Shown: positions 1 to 10,334, numbered from the stretch's first letter. The stretch: DNA of 64,000 nucleotides from Kitagawia praeruptora (GCA_037693485.1 CM075351.1:16115001-16179000); one strand, 5' to 3'. Notes: generated from the letters alone by a model not told the origin. Numbers and translations: made by a program.

Positions 1-811
1 ACTTTATGATACCTTAGTAAGGGGCGCATTATTGACAATTATGAATCTATGATACTGTGTCACCAAGCCAACAACATGTTGGTGCAGTGGTTGAGCCACT
101 GACCTCCTTTGAAGGAGGTCAGGGGTTCGACTCCTGCGTGTGCGTGAGTTTCCTAGTTTGTATTAGGTTTCCTTTCTGTATTTGTATTTCTGTATTTGTA
201 ACTCTGTACTTGGCCGGGGGTCCTTCGGAAACAGCCTCCCTAGCTATTGTACAGGGGTATGGTCTGCGTACATCTACCCTCCTCAGACACCACTTTGAGT
301 GGTATTATAACTGAGTAAGTCTTGTTGTTGTTGATACTGTGTCACCAGGTATTTGTGACCTTAGCGAACTGTGGAATTTATTATACGATTTTGAGTTTTG
401 GTTCTAAAATTATGATTTACGAACTATGAAATTGTGAACTTTGATTTATGGACATTTGTAAAATAATTTGTGAAACTTACTTGACCCACTGGTTAGTTCG
501 ATTAGTTTTCTTGCTGGGCTGTGTAGCTCATTATTTATGAATCTTCAGGTACTAGCTGCGAGTATGGCATTTGGATTGGATTATAGTCGAACCAGTGTCA
601 CTTAATAATGTTCTAGTTTCTAGCTGTTTTATTTGAGAAGCTGCGTCTCTATGGATTCTGGTTTTACATTGAATTATTTTATGTAGTACCATTTTTGGAT
701 TTTAGAATATTTTTACAATATTTTGGGATTTCGTTTTATGAGTTTATTAAATTTGAATTTTATTCGATAATTTGATTGATTGATAATAGTCCGAAAAGTC
801 GGGGTGTTACA
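1..811 (+). repeat. 3' part of a Ty3/gypsy-type LTR (Gyp0), cut by window start
   Basis: The block ends in a G-rich stretch followed by GGTGTTACA at 811. This is the usual 3' terminus of plant chromovirus LTRs that begin TGTAACACCCC. Around 500-620 it has the 'cttgctgggct...agctca' texture also seen near the end of the gypsy LTR at 18480-18530. The 5' end lies outside the window, so neither length nor TSD can be read. It is interrupted by a SINE at 66-332. No coding sequence is present. Confidence 0.6.
51..347 (+). mobile_element. tRNA-derived SINE (Au-like) with 15-bp target-site duplication
   Basis: The SINE body is 66-332, flanked by the perfect direct repeat GATACTGTGTCACCA at 51-65 and 333-347. 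The head has pol III promoter boxes: TGGTGCAGTGG as box A (about 80) and GGTTCGACTCC as box B (about 123). The 3' half (about 210-332) has the GGAAACAGCCTCCCT...TGGTCTGCGTACAT...CTACCCTCCTCAGAC layout typical of Au-type SINEs and ends in a TTG repeat (GTTGTTGTTG). It sits inside a gypsy LTR, so it is the younger insertion. The open frame across it is a chance reading, not a gene. Confidence 0.9.
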
Positions 812-874
812 CGCAATCTCATTAAACCTTCTTCCGCAGCTAATTAAGCGCAAAAAGACATGTTTTACACGATC

Positions 875-1278
875 TAAGAGCATCTCCAACCATAGAGACC
901 CCTTAGTTAAACGTGTGTCAAACATGCCTTAAATAAAAATTATAGATATTGTGTAAAAAAAAAATCATCTCCAACAGGACATTACTGTTATCTAAAATTT
1001 TAGATAATCCTCTAAAATCCTATCATATTGGCTATATTTGTCGAACTTCTAGGGACCTGTAGTTAAACTCCACATCATCAATATTACCATATTAAAATAA
1101 TACATTCTATTTTTAACAATTTGAAATAATAATAACTTGCTATTTTTAAAATATGACTAATCATTATAGCCAACTCCATTGGAGTACAACACCTTACAGA
1201 TTCAATAAATTTTACATAATTACTATTTTATATCATTTTAGCCACCCGTTTTAACCAATACCATTGGAGATGCTCTAA
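875..1278. mobile_element. Tourist-like (PIF/Harbinger) MITE, 398 bp
   Basis: The element spans 878-1275. Its terminal inverted repeats are GAGCATCTCCAA at the left and TTGGAGATGCTC at the right. The 3-bp duplication TAA lies at 875-877 and 1276-1278, as expected for PIF/Harbinger transposition. The interior is AT-rich with secondary copies of the 'CATCTCCAAC' motif near 965 and 'CCATTGGAG' near 1177. No transposase is present. Confidence 0.85.
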
Positions 1279-1527
1279 AGCATGACAAATATAAATGTTA
1301 AGCTTGCATGCATCTAATGCTTTGCTCTGATTTCATAAAGGGAAGTCATCTATTTCTCTCTAATTTTAAAGAAAATTTTTAAATTTATTATTTTAAATTC
1401 AAAAGTAGGCTCAGACATTTAAAGCTGTAGCTTTTTTAACGTGTACTCGTGCACAACATGCATAGAGCTGCCTCTGAAGTTGATTAAAAAGATGAACAGC
1501 CTGTTTGGGGTTACTTATTTTTTTTTT
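1279..1527. other. No gene seen; possible left end of a MITE-like block
   Basis: AT-rich non-coding DNA. At 1499 it reaches CCTGTTTGGGGTTACTTA, which roughly mirrors the 'aagccaaacac' end near 2285-2295. The foldback at 1528-1906 may therefore have inserted into an older hAT-type MITE of about 0.8 kb. No TSD supports this. Confidence 0.3.
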
Positions 1528-1906
1528 GGGGTCCGGTCTGTGGCAAACGGTTGCCACAGACCCCTTATTTGGCATACTATTTCAGAGCCGTTGGATCACG
1601 ATCCAACGGCTCTGATTTAAAAAAAAAAATTCGCACCGTACCGCATAAACTTTATGCGGTACGGAGTAATTACCAAAATGTCCCTACTGTTCACGTACCG
1701 CAGAAACTTTCTGCGGTACGGTGAACAGTAGATTTTTTATGTGAAAACAGGGGGCATTTTGGTAATTACTCCGTACCGCATAAAGTTTATGCGGTACGGT
1801 ATTGTTTTTTTTTTAAATCACAGCCGTTGGATCAACTATCCAACGGTCCAGAAACAGTATGTTGGATAAGAGGTCCCTGGCATACGTTTGCCAGGGACCG
1901 GGAGCC
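1528..1906. mobile_element. Foldback / MITE-like element made of seven nested hairpins
   Basis: A 379-bp inverted repeat whose arms are each built from smaller perfect or near-perfect palindromes: 1535-1562, 1583-1614, 1636-1664, a central one at 1685-1730, then 1771-1799, 1824-1846 and 1872-1899. The first pairs with the last in the opposite arm, the second with the sixth and the third with the fifth. The termini are GGGGTCCGGTC and GACCGGGAGCC. Ten T residues flank both sides (1518-1527 and 1907-1916), compatible with a 9-10 bp TSD of Mutator type but uninformative because it is a homopolymer. No coding capacity. Confidence 0.75.
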
Positions 1907-1916
1907 TTTTTTTTTT

Positions 1917-2347
1917 AACCCACTTAAAGTAGTTTAAGGGTGTTTGCCTTATCTTTTTTTTTTCCCACTTAAAGTTAGTTTTAGTTCAAAAAAAAAAAGT
2001 ACCTTGGAGGTACTTTTTTTCCACTTATTTTTTTTCTCATATCAATTTTTATGTATTTGAGTCACCTTTTAACTCGTATCATATTCTTTGCATATATTTG
2101 TATTTTACACTTTTATATTATGTTTAAAAAATATAAATTTCTTTTTTTTAGTTAATTTTTTTAAAAAAAAATTTACTTTAAGTAAAATTAGCCAAACAGA
2201 TACACCAAACTTTAAGTGAAAATTATCACTTTTCACTTAAAGTGAGTAAGTAGCACTTTAAGTGATAAGTAACAATTTTTAAGTTAAGCCAAACACGCTC
2301 GTGGTCTTTAACTTGAAACAAGTGAAATTGAACCCAAACTTATACAT
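1917..2347. other. No gene; AT-rich DNA with short hairpins
   Basis: It contains T-runs, a small hairpin AAAAAGTACC/GGTACTTTTT at about 1995-2020, and repeated 'cacttaaagt' segments on both strands (2215-2265) that resemble MITE ends. Nothing coding is recognisable. Confidence 0.4.
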
Positions 2348-3957
2348 AAACCAAACCAAACCAAACATACCCAGTATATCCCGCTCAGAGCAGGGTCTGG
2401 GGAGGGTAGGATGTACGCAGACCATGCCCCCACTTTTTAAGGCGGGGAGGCTGTTTCCGTGAAGACCCTCGGCTACGTGCACGACAAATAAGGTGGGTGA
2501 TATAAACACAGTAATCCAGATGGTACGCAAATGTTCACAGCAATACCTGAGCCCATGGCATTCTCCACATGGGACCTACCTGCCTGCTAGATATTACGTT
2601 ACTCAGGTCCTGAATGCATTCCGCTATAGCTCCGGACGGACTCCCTGCATAAAAAACCACAAGCAGACGAGAACATGCCAAACCGACGACAACAAAAATG
2701 AAAACTGAGAACGAAAAACCCAAACTACTAAGCTAAAGTTAACCGAGACAACCCAACTCTGAGGCTCTCTACGACGGAGCCGCTCCCTAAAAGAGAATCC
2801 ACCACTCTGATACGGCGCCTCCAAGAGCACCTGTCTGCGGTCATGGTCTCATTCAAGTTTAAGGCCTTCAGATCCAACCTGAGCTGCTCCTCCCACGACC
2901 TCCTAGGTCTGCCTCTCCTTCTCACCCCAACCACCGACAGACTTTCGACCCTCCTCACTGGTGCTTCAGCCCGCCTCCTACGGATGTGGTCGAACCATCT
3001 CAACCTCCCTTCCCTGACTTTCGCAGCAAGAGGCGCCACTTCAAGCTCGCTCCTAAACACCCCATTTGGGATTCTATCTAACATCGTGCGCCCACACGAC
3101 CACCGTAACATCCTCATTTCGGCCGCTTCCAACTTGCTTTCGAGGGCCTTCTTCACCGGCCAACACTCAGAACCGTAAAGCATCGCAGGCCGGATTGCCG
3201 CTCTATAGAATTTCCCTTTCAACTTTAAAGGAACCTTCTTATCGCACATCACTCCTGACGCTGCCCTCCACCTTAACCATCCAGCCTTGATACGATGTTT
3301 GACATCGTCTTCCACCTCACCTTCCTTCTGAATGATCGAACCTAGATACTTGAACTTATCCGTACTAGGTACGTTCTGATCTTGAATCTTGACCTCCACT
3401 CCTTCCTCGTTGACCTCGCCACTGAAGTTACACCACAGATACTCGGTTTTAGATCTGCTCATACGTAAGCCTTGGGACTCCAAAGTAGATCTCCATAGCT
3501 CCAGCTTCTCGTTTACCTCCCCCCTCGACTCCGCCACTAACACGATATCATCAGCGAAGAGCATGCACCAAGGGACGGTATCTTGAATCCCTCGTGACAT
3601 GACATCAAGGACGAGAGCGAAAAGAAGAGGACTAAGGGCCGACCCCTGATGAAGCCCTATCTCAACAGGGAAAAAACGGGAGTCACCCACTGGTGTCCGG
3701 ACGCAGGAACTAGCTTGAGAGTACATGTCCTGAATAGCCCTAACGTACGACTGCGCCACTTTTCTCTCTTCAAGACTCTTCCAAATTACTTCACGGTGGA
3801 TGCTATCATAGGCCTTCTCAAGATCAATGAACACCATATGCAGGTCTTTGCGACGCTCCCTGAACTTCTCCATAAGGCGTCTAACGAGATGGATGGCCTC
3901 GGTCGTCGATCTCCCAGGCATAAAACCAAATTGATTCTCTGAGATTTCAAGGAGAGG
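2348..3957 (-). mobile_element. RTE-clade LINE, 3' segment with reverse transcriptase (5' end inverted)
   Basis: Read on the minus strand this is the 3' part of an RTE LINE. The reverse-transcriptase ORF covers about 3950 down to 2728. It begins at the conserved ISENQFGFMPGRSTTEA region, carries FADDIV (catalytic YADD-type box), and ends with the basic C-terminal region typical of RTE. Below it, about 2500-2370, is a 3' UTR with GGAAACAGCCTCCC and TGGTCTGCGTACAT, then a TTTGG repeat tail at the lower end. The endonuclease is absent. The adjoining plus-strand piece at 3958-4229 is the missing upstream part in inverted orientation. The RT ORF itself reads open for 397 codons. Confidence 0.9.
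2728..3921 (-). pseudogene. RTE LINE reverse transcriptase fragment
   Basis: This 397-codon open frame covers RT fingers, palm and thumb: FIDLEKAYDS near the N-terminus (first catalytic Asp), GLHQGSALSPLLFAL, LFADDIVLV (catalytic Asp pair), and KFKYLGSII, then a C-terminal region with YGSECWPVKK and GRPRRSW, all hallmarks of the RTE clade. It normally copies LINE RNA by target-primed reverse transcription in the nucleus. The N-terminal apurinic-type endonuclease and the RT start are missing, so the copy is dead although this part is uninterrupted. The annotated Met (PGRSTT context) is internal to the family protein, not a true start. Confidence 0.85.
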
Positions 3958-4229
3958 TGGAGTTCATATTTCCATAATCTTTTCAATGAGGGCAGGAGGA
4001 GTGGTTCTGGTGTGGAGCAAGAGGCCCCCCCTTCGTCTGTGCTTCCTATCGGTTCCTGTGAGCAAATCAGCAAAGAGGAAGTCAAGGGTGCCCTGCTAAA
4101 GATGGCTAGAGGGAAGGCGGTTGGCCCGGATCAGATCCCAATCGAGGCGTGGCTGTGTCTGGGTGAGGTTGACGTCCAATGGCTAGCAGATTTGTTTAAT
4201 GATCTCCTCTTGGGTGCTAAGATGCCAGC
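3958..4229 (+). pseudogene. Inverted 5' segment of the same RTE LINE
   Basis: On the plus strand it encodes the stretch that normally lies just upstream of the minus-strand RT fragment: YFHNLFNEG near 3965, EEVKGALLKMARGKAVGPDQ near 4080-4125, and a WLADLFNDLLLGAKMP segment to about 4229. In the family this precedes the ISENQFGFMPGR region by about 60 residues, and those residues are missing here. Order and orientation fit a twin-priming inversion with a junction deletion. After 4229 the homology stops. Confidence 0.85.
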
Positions 4230-4252
4230 TGTAAAATGTTTAGCAATCATAT

Positions 4253-4515
4253 TACTCCCTCCGTCCCTTATTTCTTTTCCTGTTAATCATTATCACGTTT
4301 GTCAATACACACTTTTGATCGTTAATATCTTTAATTTTGTTTTAGTACTAAATATAAAAACTTCAATGTATTAAAGTACTCACAAATATGAATCCAACAA
4401 GATCACTCATGACTATATTTTATCTTATAAATTATGCGTAAATTAGTAGTCAATCGCTTATAATGAATAGTGTAAAAAGTCAAAATAGGAAAAGAAAAAA
4501 GAAACTGAGGGAGTA
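4253..4515. mobile_element. Stowaway-like MITE copy 1 (259 bp)
   Basis: Body 4255-4513, with CTCCCTCCGTCCC at the left end and the complementary CTGAGGGAG at the right. The TA dinucleotide is duplicated at 4253-4254 and 4514-4515 (Tc1/mariner target). The interior matches the copy at 10074-10332 over its whole length, including the 'cttttgatcgttaatatct' and 'tccaacaagatcactcatga' segments. Non-coding. Confidence 0.9.
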
Positions 4516-4567
4516 TATTTTTCAGATCTTAATATTATATTCCAAGTTTGTGGAAGATCTTAATAGG

Positions 4568-4690
4568 TTGATGTGAAGGATCAGAGCGGTTGGCCAAGAG
4601 TCTGACTACCGTCCCCATCGGCATCCTGAGGAAACTAAAAAGAATATCAACAAAATCACTACTTGCTTCAGCAAAAACAACTTTTTTCTT
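4568..4690 (-). pseudogene. DUF674 family gene fragment (duplicate of exon 1 start)
   Basis: On the minus strand it reads KKKVVFAEASSDFVD, then an ILFSFL segment, then MPMGTVVRLLANRSDPSHQP. This is the N-terminal signature of the plant DUF674 family and parallels 8170-8045 of the larger pseudogene nearby. Homology ends abruptly after SHQP (about 4568) and no further exon is found next to it. It keeps the Glu codon that is a stop in the larger copy, so it is a separate duplicate, not a product of the same damage. The function of DUF674 proteins is not established. Confidence 0.75.
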
Positions 4691-4896
4691 CATATATATT
4701 GAATTCGTATTTTTTTTTTACTCCATCAATTGATTCGTATGATAATTACAGATAATTTTTTTGTTATTGATGATCGATCACGTGCTACTCATTTAGGTAA
4801 AGTTATGCTTTTTAAGATTTATTGATCATCTATCACGTGCTAATTTAAGTGAGATTTACATAATCTGGTGATTAACCAGTGTGATGTGATGCATGA

Positions 4897-5137
4897 ATAA
4901 ATTATGAGTAAATCTTGGCATACACAGTTACACATTAATTCACTACACAAATTCATTACCACTAATTTAGGGATTAATTGTTGATTCAATCCCTTAATAT
5001 TATTCACACTTCAATATTTCAATTATTTTTATAAAAAAAATATATAAGGTAATTGTAGTGATAAATCATCCCTTAATTAATGGTAGTGAGTTTGTGTAGT
5101 GAATTAGTGTGTATGCCAAGATTTATTCATAAATTAT
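4897..5137. mobile_element. Foldback MITE with 9-bp TSD (Mutator-type)
   Basis: Body 4906-5128 (223 bp). The arms pair over about 60 bp: AAATCTTGGCATACAC at the left and GTGTATGCCAAGATTT at the right, continuing through 'attcactacacaaa'. The direct repeat ATAAATTAT occurs at 4897-4905 and 5129-5137; nine bases is the Mutator-superfamily duplication length. Non-coding. Confidence 0.85.
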
Positions 5138-6580
5138 ACTCGGTTAAATATTGCTATTAAATAAGAATAAGATGAAGGTTATTTTCCTTGGCAGCCAGAA
5201 AATAACCAAACAAGTTGTATGGGAACACCAGCTACAATGGATTCTCTGATACAAAGTTGCCGCCCATATCCCTGAAGCCGGAAAGGCTTTCTCTGTTTTA
5301 GACTGATGTTCTAAAACGATATCTGATCTGGTGGGATTTCTACTGCATCTCATAAACTGACTAATTTCTAGAAGAGATATTACTTCTAAGTCACCGTTTA
5401 AAGTCTTGCGAAATCGCAATCCTGATATTGCGTCATGACAAGTTGGATCCTAGACCAGCTCGGTGCCCCTTTTTGATATGGGTAATGCTACATACCACGA
5501 ATTCGTTCCCAAAAAACTTTGCCGAATGATGTGATAAAGATGACGTGGCAGGTTGAAAATTGGTGTGAATGCAAGGGATCAATTTTATTATAATCATTGA
5601 AATTAGCATTTGGGAAATATTTTGGGAATCAATTTGGATTACCTATCATTTTTGTTTTGATATTCTTTCACAAAGAAAAGTTGTATACTTGCTACCTTCC
5701 TCGTTGCAAAATTTGTTATATCTCGTGATGTCCAGTTTGCTGAATCTAAACTATAGTTTTGCACCCAATCAGTCCCTCAGGAGTGTATGTTAGATATTTC
5801 ACTACCACACCCATTAGTAACATAGAGTGATTTTCAGTACTACTGATAACAGAGTGTGATCTCATTGAGATTTAACCTGAGCGATAAACCATTATATCTG
5901 CACTCTTTAGCAATCATGTACCTGTTTACCTGCTTATAATTGTACTTACCATGCCCAATGCACAAGAGCTTTCACATCATACTACAATTTCTTAAAGCCA
6001 TATATGCATAAAATGTGGTGATACCACAAACTTTTTTTCCCGTTTTAATAAGCTTGCTAAGGAAAAGAGGGTAGTTTTGCTCATTCTTAGAACTGTTGCT
6101 AATACTGATACATTTATCATTACTTATAATTGATTTTTCTTTATAAACAGAATCATAAATTTATTAATAAAACTGGATTGCACGCACAAACAGTATTCCG
6201 AAGACAGACTGTTGAACAAGCTAACAGCAATATGCATTAACGTGAAGATATACATAACTCCTATAGTCTGTTACTACTTGGTAAACTTCATTGTTCAAGT
6301 AATCAGACTGATTACTCCTCATTTGATAGATAGTACCCCTCAAATAAACAATAAAGCAAACGAACGGATTAAAAAACCTTATTTTCATGTTTGGTCAAAA
6401 TTAAAAGTATCAAAAATAACGTTTGCTAATGCTATGTACCGATATCTTAATCAAGGTCTATAGAGATTTCCTGTGCTGCTAATTTTTTTTCAGGAACTCA
6501 ATAGATAGTAATTAGCATCCCACCGAATTTTCAGGCTAAAGCTGCAACTAAATTATCTAGTTTCAATCTAAAACGGTTCC
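5138..6580. other. No recognisable gene
   Basis: A 91-codon minus frame at 5144-5419 and short plus frames at 5569-5793 and 6212-6463 show no family motif I recognise and no splice context that I can defend. The 5160-5460 stretch is less AT-rich than its surroundings and might be an unrecognised exon relic. The rest is ordinary AT-rich plant intergenic DNA. Confidence 0.4.
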
Positions 6581-8229
6581 TTACTTTTCTACTTTTGCCT
6601 TCTTCAATGATCTCTCAGACCCTGACTTGCTTAGTGAAGTCTCCTGTTCTGGATTTTTCATTATAGAGAACTTGAGCCCGTTGGTTAAAACTGATGTAGA
6701 TGTCAGAGATGCCCTCAGCAAAAATGTAAAGCCTGCACAAAAATGATTTAGAGTGTCAGTTCAAAACTATGTTATACAGTACAATTCTTGCAAGTTTTAA
6801 TTACCTCTTCCATGCCAACGTCGATCACTTGTTCCTCAATATCACTCGGAGTCACTCCCAATTTGTGGAGATATGTGAAACAAGACATAGATGATAATGG
6901 CGTAATAACCAAGTCATCTGTCACCATAAACTTTGTCGGCCCTCTTACAAATCCACCTTCACCCTTTGGGTCTTGTATATCCCTTTGCATAACTGTCAAA
7001 TAATTTCCATAGTACAATATATATGCAACTTTTACTTCCTCGAGAGGGAATATATGATCGGGACAGAGATAGTTCATGAACAATTTAGGAGTAAGTAGCT
7101 CATCTTTCAGTTCCTGTGATTTTAAGTATTCGTAAACTTTTAACTCAGATACACTTTTATGTATGTTTTCAATACTGAAGGTTGACTCATGATCTTTAGT
7201 CAACAGACTAAAGACTCTACCTAAAGGGATGGTAAGGAGGCTGAACAGGAAGTCTATGAAATCTTTTGAACTATGAGCCAACAATATCTTGTTCTTAGAC
7301 TTCTGCAAAAATACATTAATTTTCATCTTTTTAGAGTCCGTGTACGAAGTACTAATCCTCATCCGAATGGTCGGAACAGGTGAAGTAATCCACTTCCTAC
7401 CAAAAAATATGTCTGACAAAGGAGTATTGGACAAGAAGGAGCACTCGAGCAAATCAAGAATCTGTAAAAAAAAAAAAAGAATCTGAAAATGCCGAGATAA
7501 AAACAAACTTATTAACAACACAAAGGTGAGAAAGCATGTGAGAAAATAAAAGTTTACAAGGGGAAGACAAGCAGTAAATATTATACCTCACTGGCGCCAA
7601 GTTTCAATATATTCTCTTCGAGAACTGCAAAATCCTTAATTCCACTACTTTCTAGTATTCCAAGAGTTAAAGCTGGATTGTTAGGAATCACATGCAGATC
7701 ATCACTGATAACAAATGATACAGACTCTACAGCAAAAATGCCTTTGCTACTCTCACACTTGGTAACATTATAATTCATTTCCCTTTCCCGTTCCATTAAT
7801 TTTCCACAATTTCTGCATTTTACAGGACCGTAATTGCTCAAGTAACTGTTTGTGGACGTGGGTTTCCTGCAGACGTTACAAATGAAATACTGAATGGGCT
7901 TCATATCATCAATGACGATCTTAAGATTTCGACATTGGTCTTCTGCTGAAATTCTTGTGTTGAGTAGCATGTCTTTGCATTGCTTTGTCCCAAAATACAC
8001 GGGGTCAAGATTTTTCACACTTCTATATAAATTGTTGAAGCTCCCAATATTCACGGGTTGATGTGAAGGACGAAAATGGTTAGCCAAAAGTCTGATTGTT
8101 GTCCCCATTGGGAATGTGAGGAAACTAAATAAAATATCAACAAACTCACTACTTGCTTACGCGTAAACTACTTTTTTCTTCTCTATCTATCACTACTTCC
8201 ACAGAGATTTTAGTTTTTTTATCTGCCAT
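6581..8229 (-). pseudogene. DUF674 family protein, three-exon pseudogene
   Basis: Minus strand. Exon 1 is 8229-7587, exon 2 is 7461-6805 and exon 3 is 6732-6581, all with GT..AG junctions. Two DUF674 repeats are visible: EFVDILFSFLTFPMGTTIRL with NIGSFNNLYRSVKNLD in exon 1, and DFIDFLFSLLTIPLGRVFSL in exon 2. Exon 1 also has a CX2C...CX2C zinc-ribbon-like segment (ICNVCRKP...KCRNCGK). Exon 3 carries the C-terminal ASLTSTSVLT motif and a Lys-rich end. Damage: an extra base in the A run at 8172-8177, an in-frame TAA at 8157-8159 where the family has Glu, and a missing base in the T run at the start of exon 3. A shortened protein from the Met at 8108 is conceivable. The family's role is unknown. 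Confidence 0.8.
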
Positions 8230-9110
8230 TTTTACTCAGAAGGTACGCTTTTCTTTCTTTCTTCTGCAATGAAGATCAGTTATTGGCACTGCAATACATA
8301 CATAAATAATTACATAATAGATGATGAAGATTTATTTGGAAGAGAAGTTACATTCCCAGGAATTAATTTTAAATAATATTATACAGTTGATGATTCTTTT
8401 GGAATCAGCCACTTGCATTTGTGACTAATATTTGAATTCAAATAAAACTAATCATTAAATAAACCTATGTGAAGTTGTGATAGGTTCAATTCATATTCTT
8501 TTGTTCCTACATTATTTTTTAAGAAAGTTTCTTTTAGGTTACCTTTTGTATATATTGAAAGGATAATAACTATTAATCATTTGTTATATATTTTGAAATC
8601 CAAACTAGATACTGAAAAGGACAGAATTGATATTTAAACCCCGAGAGCTTGTAAAAATGTGCTTTGTAATGAATTTAGTAAAAGTTCACGAACTACAAAC
8701 AATATGGTTTAGACAGAAGGTGCATTTTGTTTTTCAAATTATATTCTGCATATAATAAGTGAGCAACGAAGGAGTTCCCAACACAAAACAAAGGCTAGTG
8801 TCTTACAAATTTATAAACTATCAAAGTAGAATTTTTAAGAATGATCTTTTGTCGCCAGGTGTGAACCTCTACACTAAAAATAGGTCTTGAGTTTTTCCTA
8901 CTGTAACTTAGTAATTACTCCTCGCTCTTGGTAAGATGATGACAAGGGTTCGAGCCTCGGTGGAGACAAATGTGTGAGTGAATATCTTAACATTAACAAT
9001 TCTGTTTAAGATGAACTCAAGATCTGGATTTTGCCTCGGTCAGTGTGTACTGTCAAAGTTTAAAATATGATCTATGATCATACAATACTCTAAACCACTA
9101 CTGTACTATT
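8230..9110. other. Upstream of DUF674 pseudogene; no gene, possible SINE head
   Basis: AT-rich. Near 8915-8975 there is a tRNA-like stretch with GGGTTCGAGCCTCGG (box B-like) and a weak box A upstream. I could not find a tail or TSD, so it is at best a decayed SINE. Nothing else is recognisable. Confidence 0.35.
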
Positions 9111-10048
9111 AAACAACATTTTTTTTTGAGACAACTAATTAATTATAAGACAGAGGTTTGTACCATAACTCTCTCTCTTATGAGAGTCGTCTAAGGCTCT
9201 AAGCCGCTCCGCCCCCAACCTTTTTCTTCGCCACTCTCCCCCTCCCCCCTTCTTCATTTCTTCCCCGACCTCCCCCATTACTTCCATAATCCCATTCTCG
9301 TCCCCCCACTTTCATATCTATCCATCTCTTTCTTGGTTTCTTTCATTTTCTTTCAATAAAACCATTCGAGTTTTCTCAGATCTACATAGGTCTGTAGCTC
9401 GAATCTTCAAATAAAAATTATCCCTAGACTATAAATCTTCGGGTTATCATCATACCAAAATTTGGTGTCATTCCGAGATTTTTTATTTTTTGGATTTTTT
9501 TCGTCTCGCCTTTTGGCGTGTGTAAAATTGTTAATTGTTTGGTCGTATGTGGTTTTGCTTTGTACGTTTTATTTCTATGTTGGTTTCTTTGAAAATGATT
9601 TACAGGATGTTTTTGGGGATCCGGAAAACTCGCATCGGGACTGGAGTAGTGAAGATTGTTGCTCCACAACCAAAGATTGTTCACCCTATTTGGACCTCCA
9701 CTTTCGGCATGTCTATAACTGATATCCGGCATGTAGATAGCTGGGGTGCTGAGAGTAATGAACACTGGTCTAACAACGGTTTTTAGCGTGCGAAGGTTGA
9801 TATTACTACTTTCGAGAATGTAGTCAATTGGATTGTTCGAGAATCGATTGTAATCATTTTTTATATCAAGAATATTTTAAATATTCATCTTGTTAAACGA
9901 TCTGAAAACAAAGCGGCTATTTATTTAGTTCGTTTTTTGTTTCACAATCAGGTTGTAATTGACAGTTTGGGGATTTGTCCTGACTGGGTTCAGTTGTTTT
10001 AATGAAAGTTTCTCCTTTTGTTTGTCAAAAAAAAAACAACATTTTTTT
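9111..10048 (+). mobile_element. Internally deleted L1-type LINE with 15-bp TSD
   Basis: Body 9126-10033, flanked by the direct repeat AAACAACATTTTTTT (9111-9125 and 10034-10048) and ending in a poly-A run. The first 300 bp are a pyrimidine-rich 5' UTR-like leader (9200-9330). The last coding piece, about 9820-10002, reads ILNIHLVKRSENKAAIYLVR and ends ICPDWVQLF then stop. This is the C-terminal RNase H-like end of plant L1 elements (HVKRxxNxAAxxLAR pattern). ORF1, endonuclease and RT are almost entirely absent. Intact ends plus a TSD mean the shortened form either transposed as such or was deleted afterwards. Confidence 0.75.
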
Positions 10049-10071
10049 AATGTTAAAGTTTACATATTCAG

Positions 10072-10334
10072 TACTCCCTCTGTCCCTTAAAACTCTTCCC
10101 ATTTCGGCCGGACACATTTGCCAACGCACACTTTTGATCGTTAATATCTTCAATTTCGTATTAGTTTTAAATATAAAAACTTCACTGTATTAAAGTACTC
10201 ATAAATACGAATCCAACAAGATCACTCATGACTATATTTGGTCTTATAGATTAGACGTAAATTAGCAATTTATCTCATGTTATGAACAGGACCGACAAAT
10301 CAAATGGGAAGAATAAATAGGGACAGAGGGAGTA
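10072..10334. mobile_element. Stowaway-like MITE copy 2 (259 bp)
   Basis: Body 10074-10332, TA duplicated on both sides, ends CTCCCTCTGTCCC and GGACAGAGGGAG. Same family and same length as 4255-4513. It lies 24 bp beyond the L1-type LINE duplication. Confidence 0.9.

Noticed and set aside
57..314. 85-codon open frame at the left edge
   Set aside because: It lies across the SINE and its tail; the reading is a by-product of the repeat.
5144..5419. 91-codon minus-strand frame
   Set aside because: No family motif, no start context or splice partners; left as unexplained sequence.
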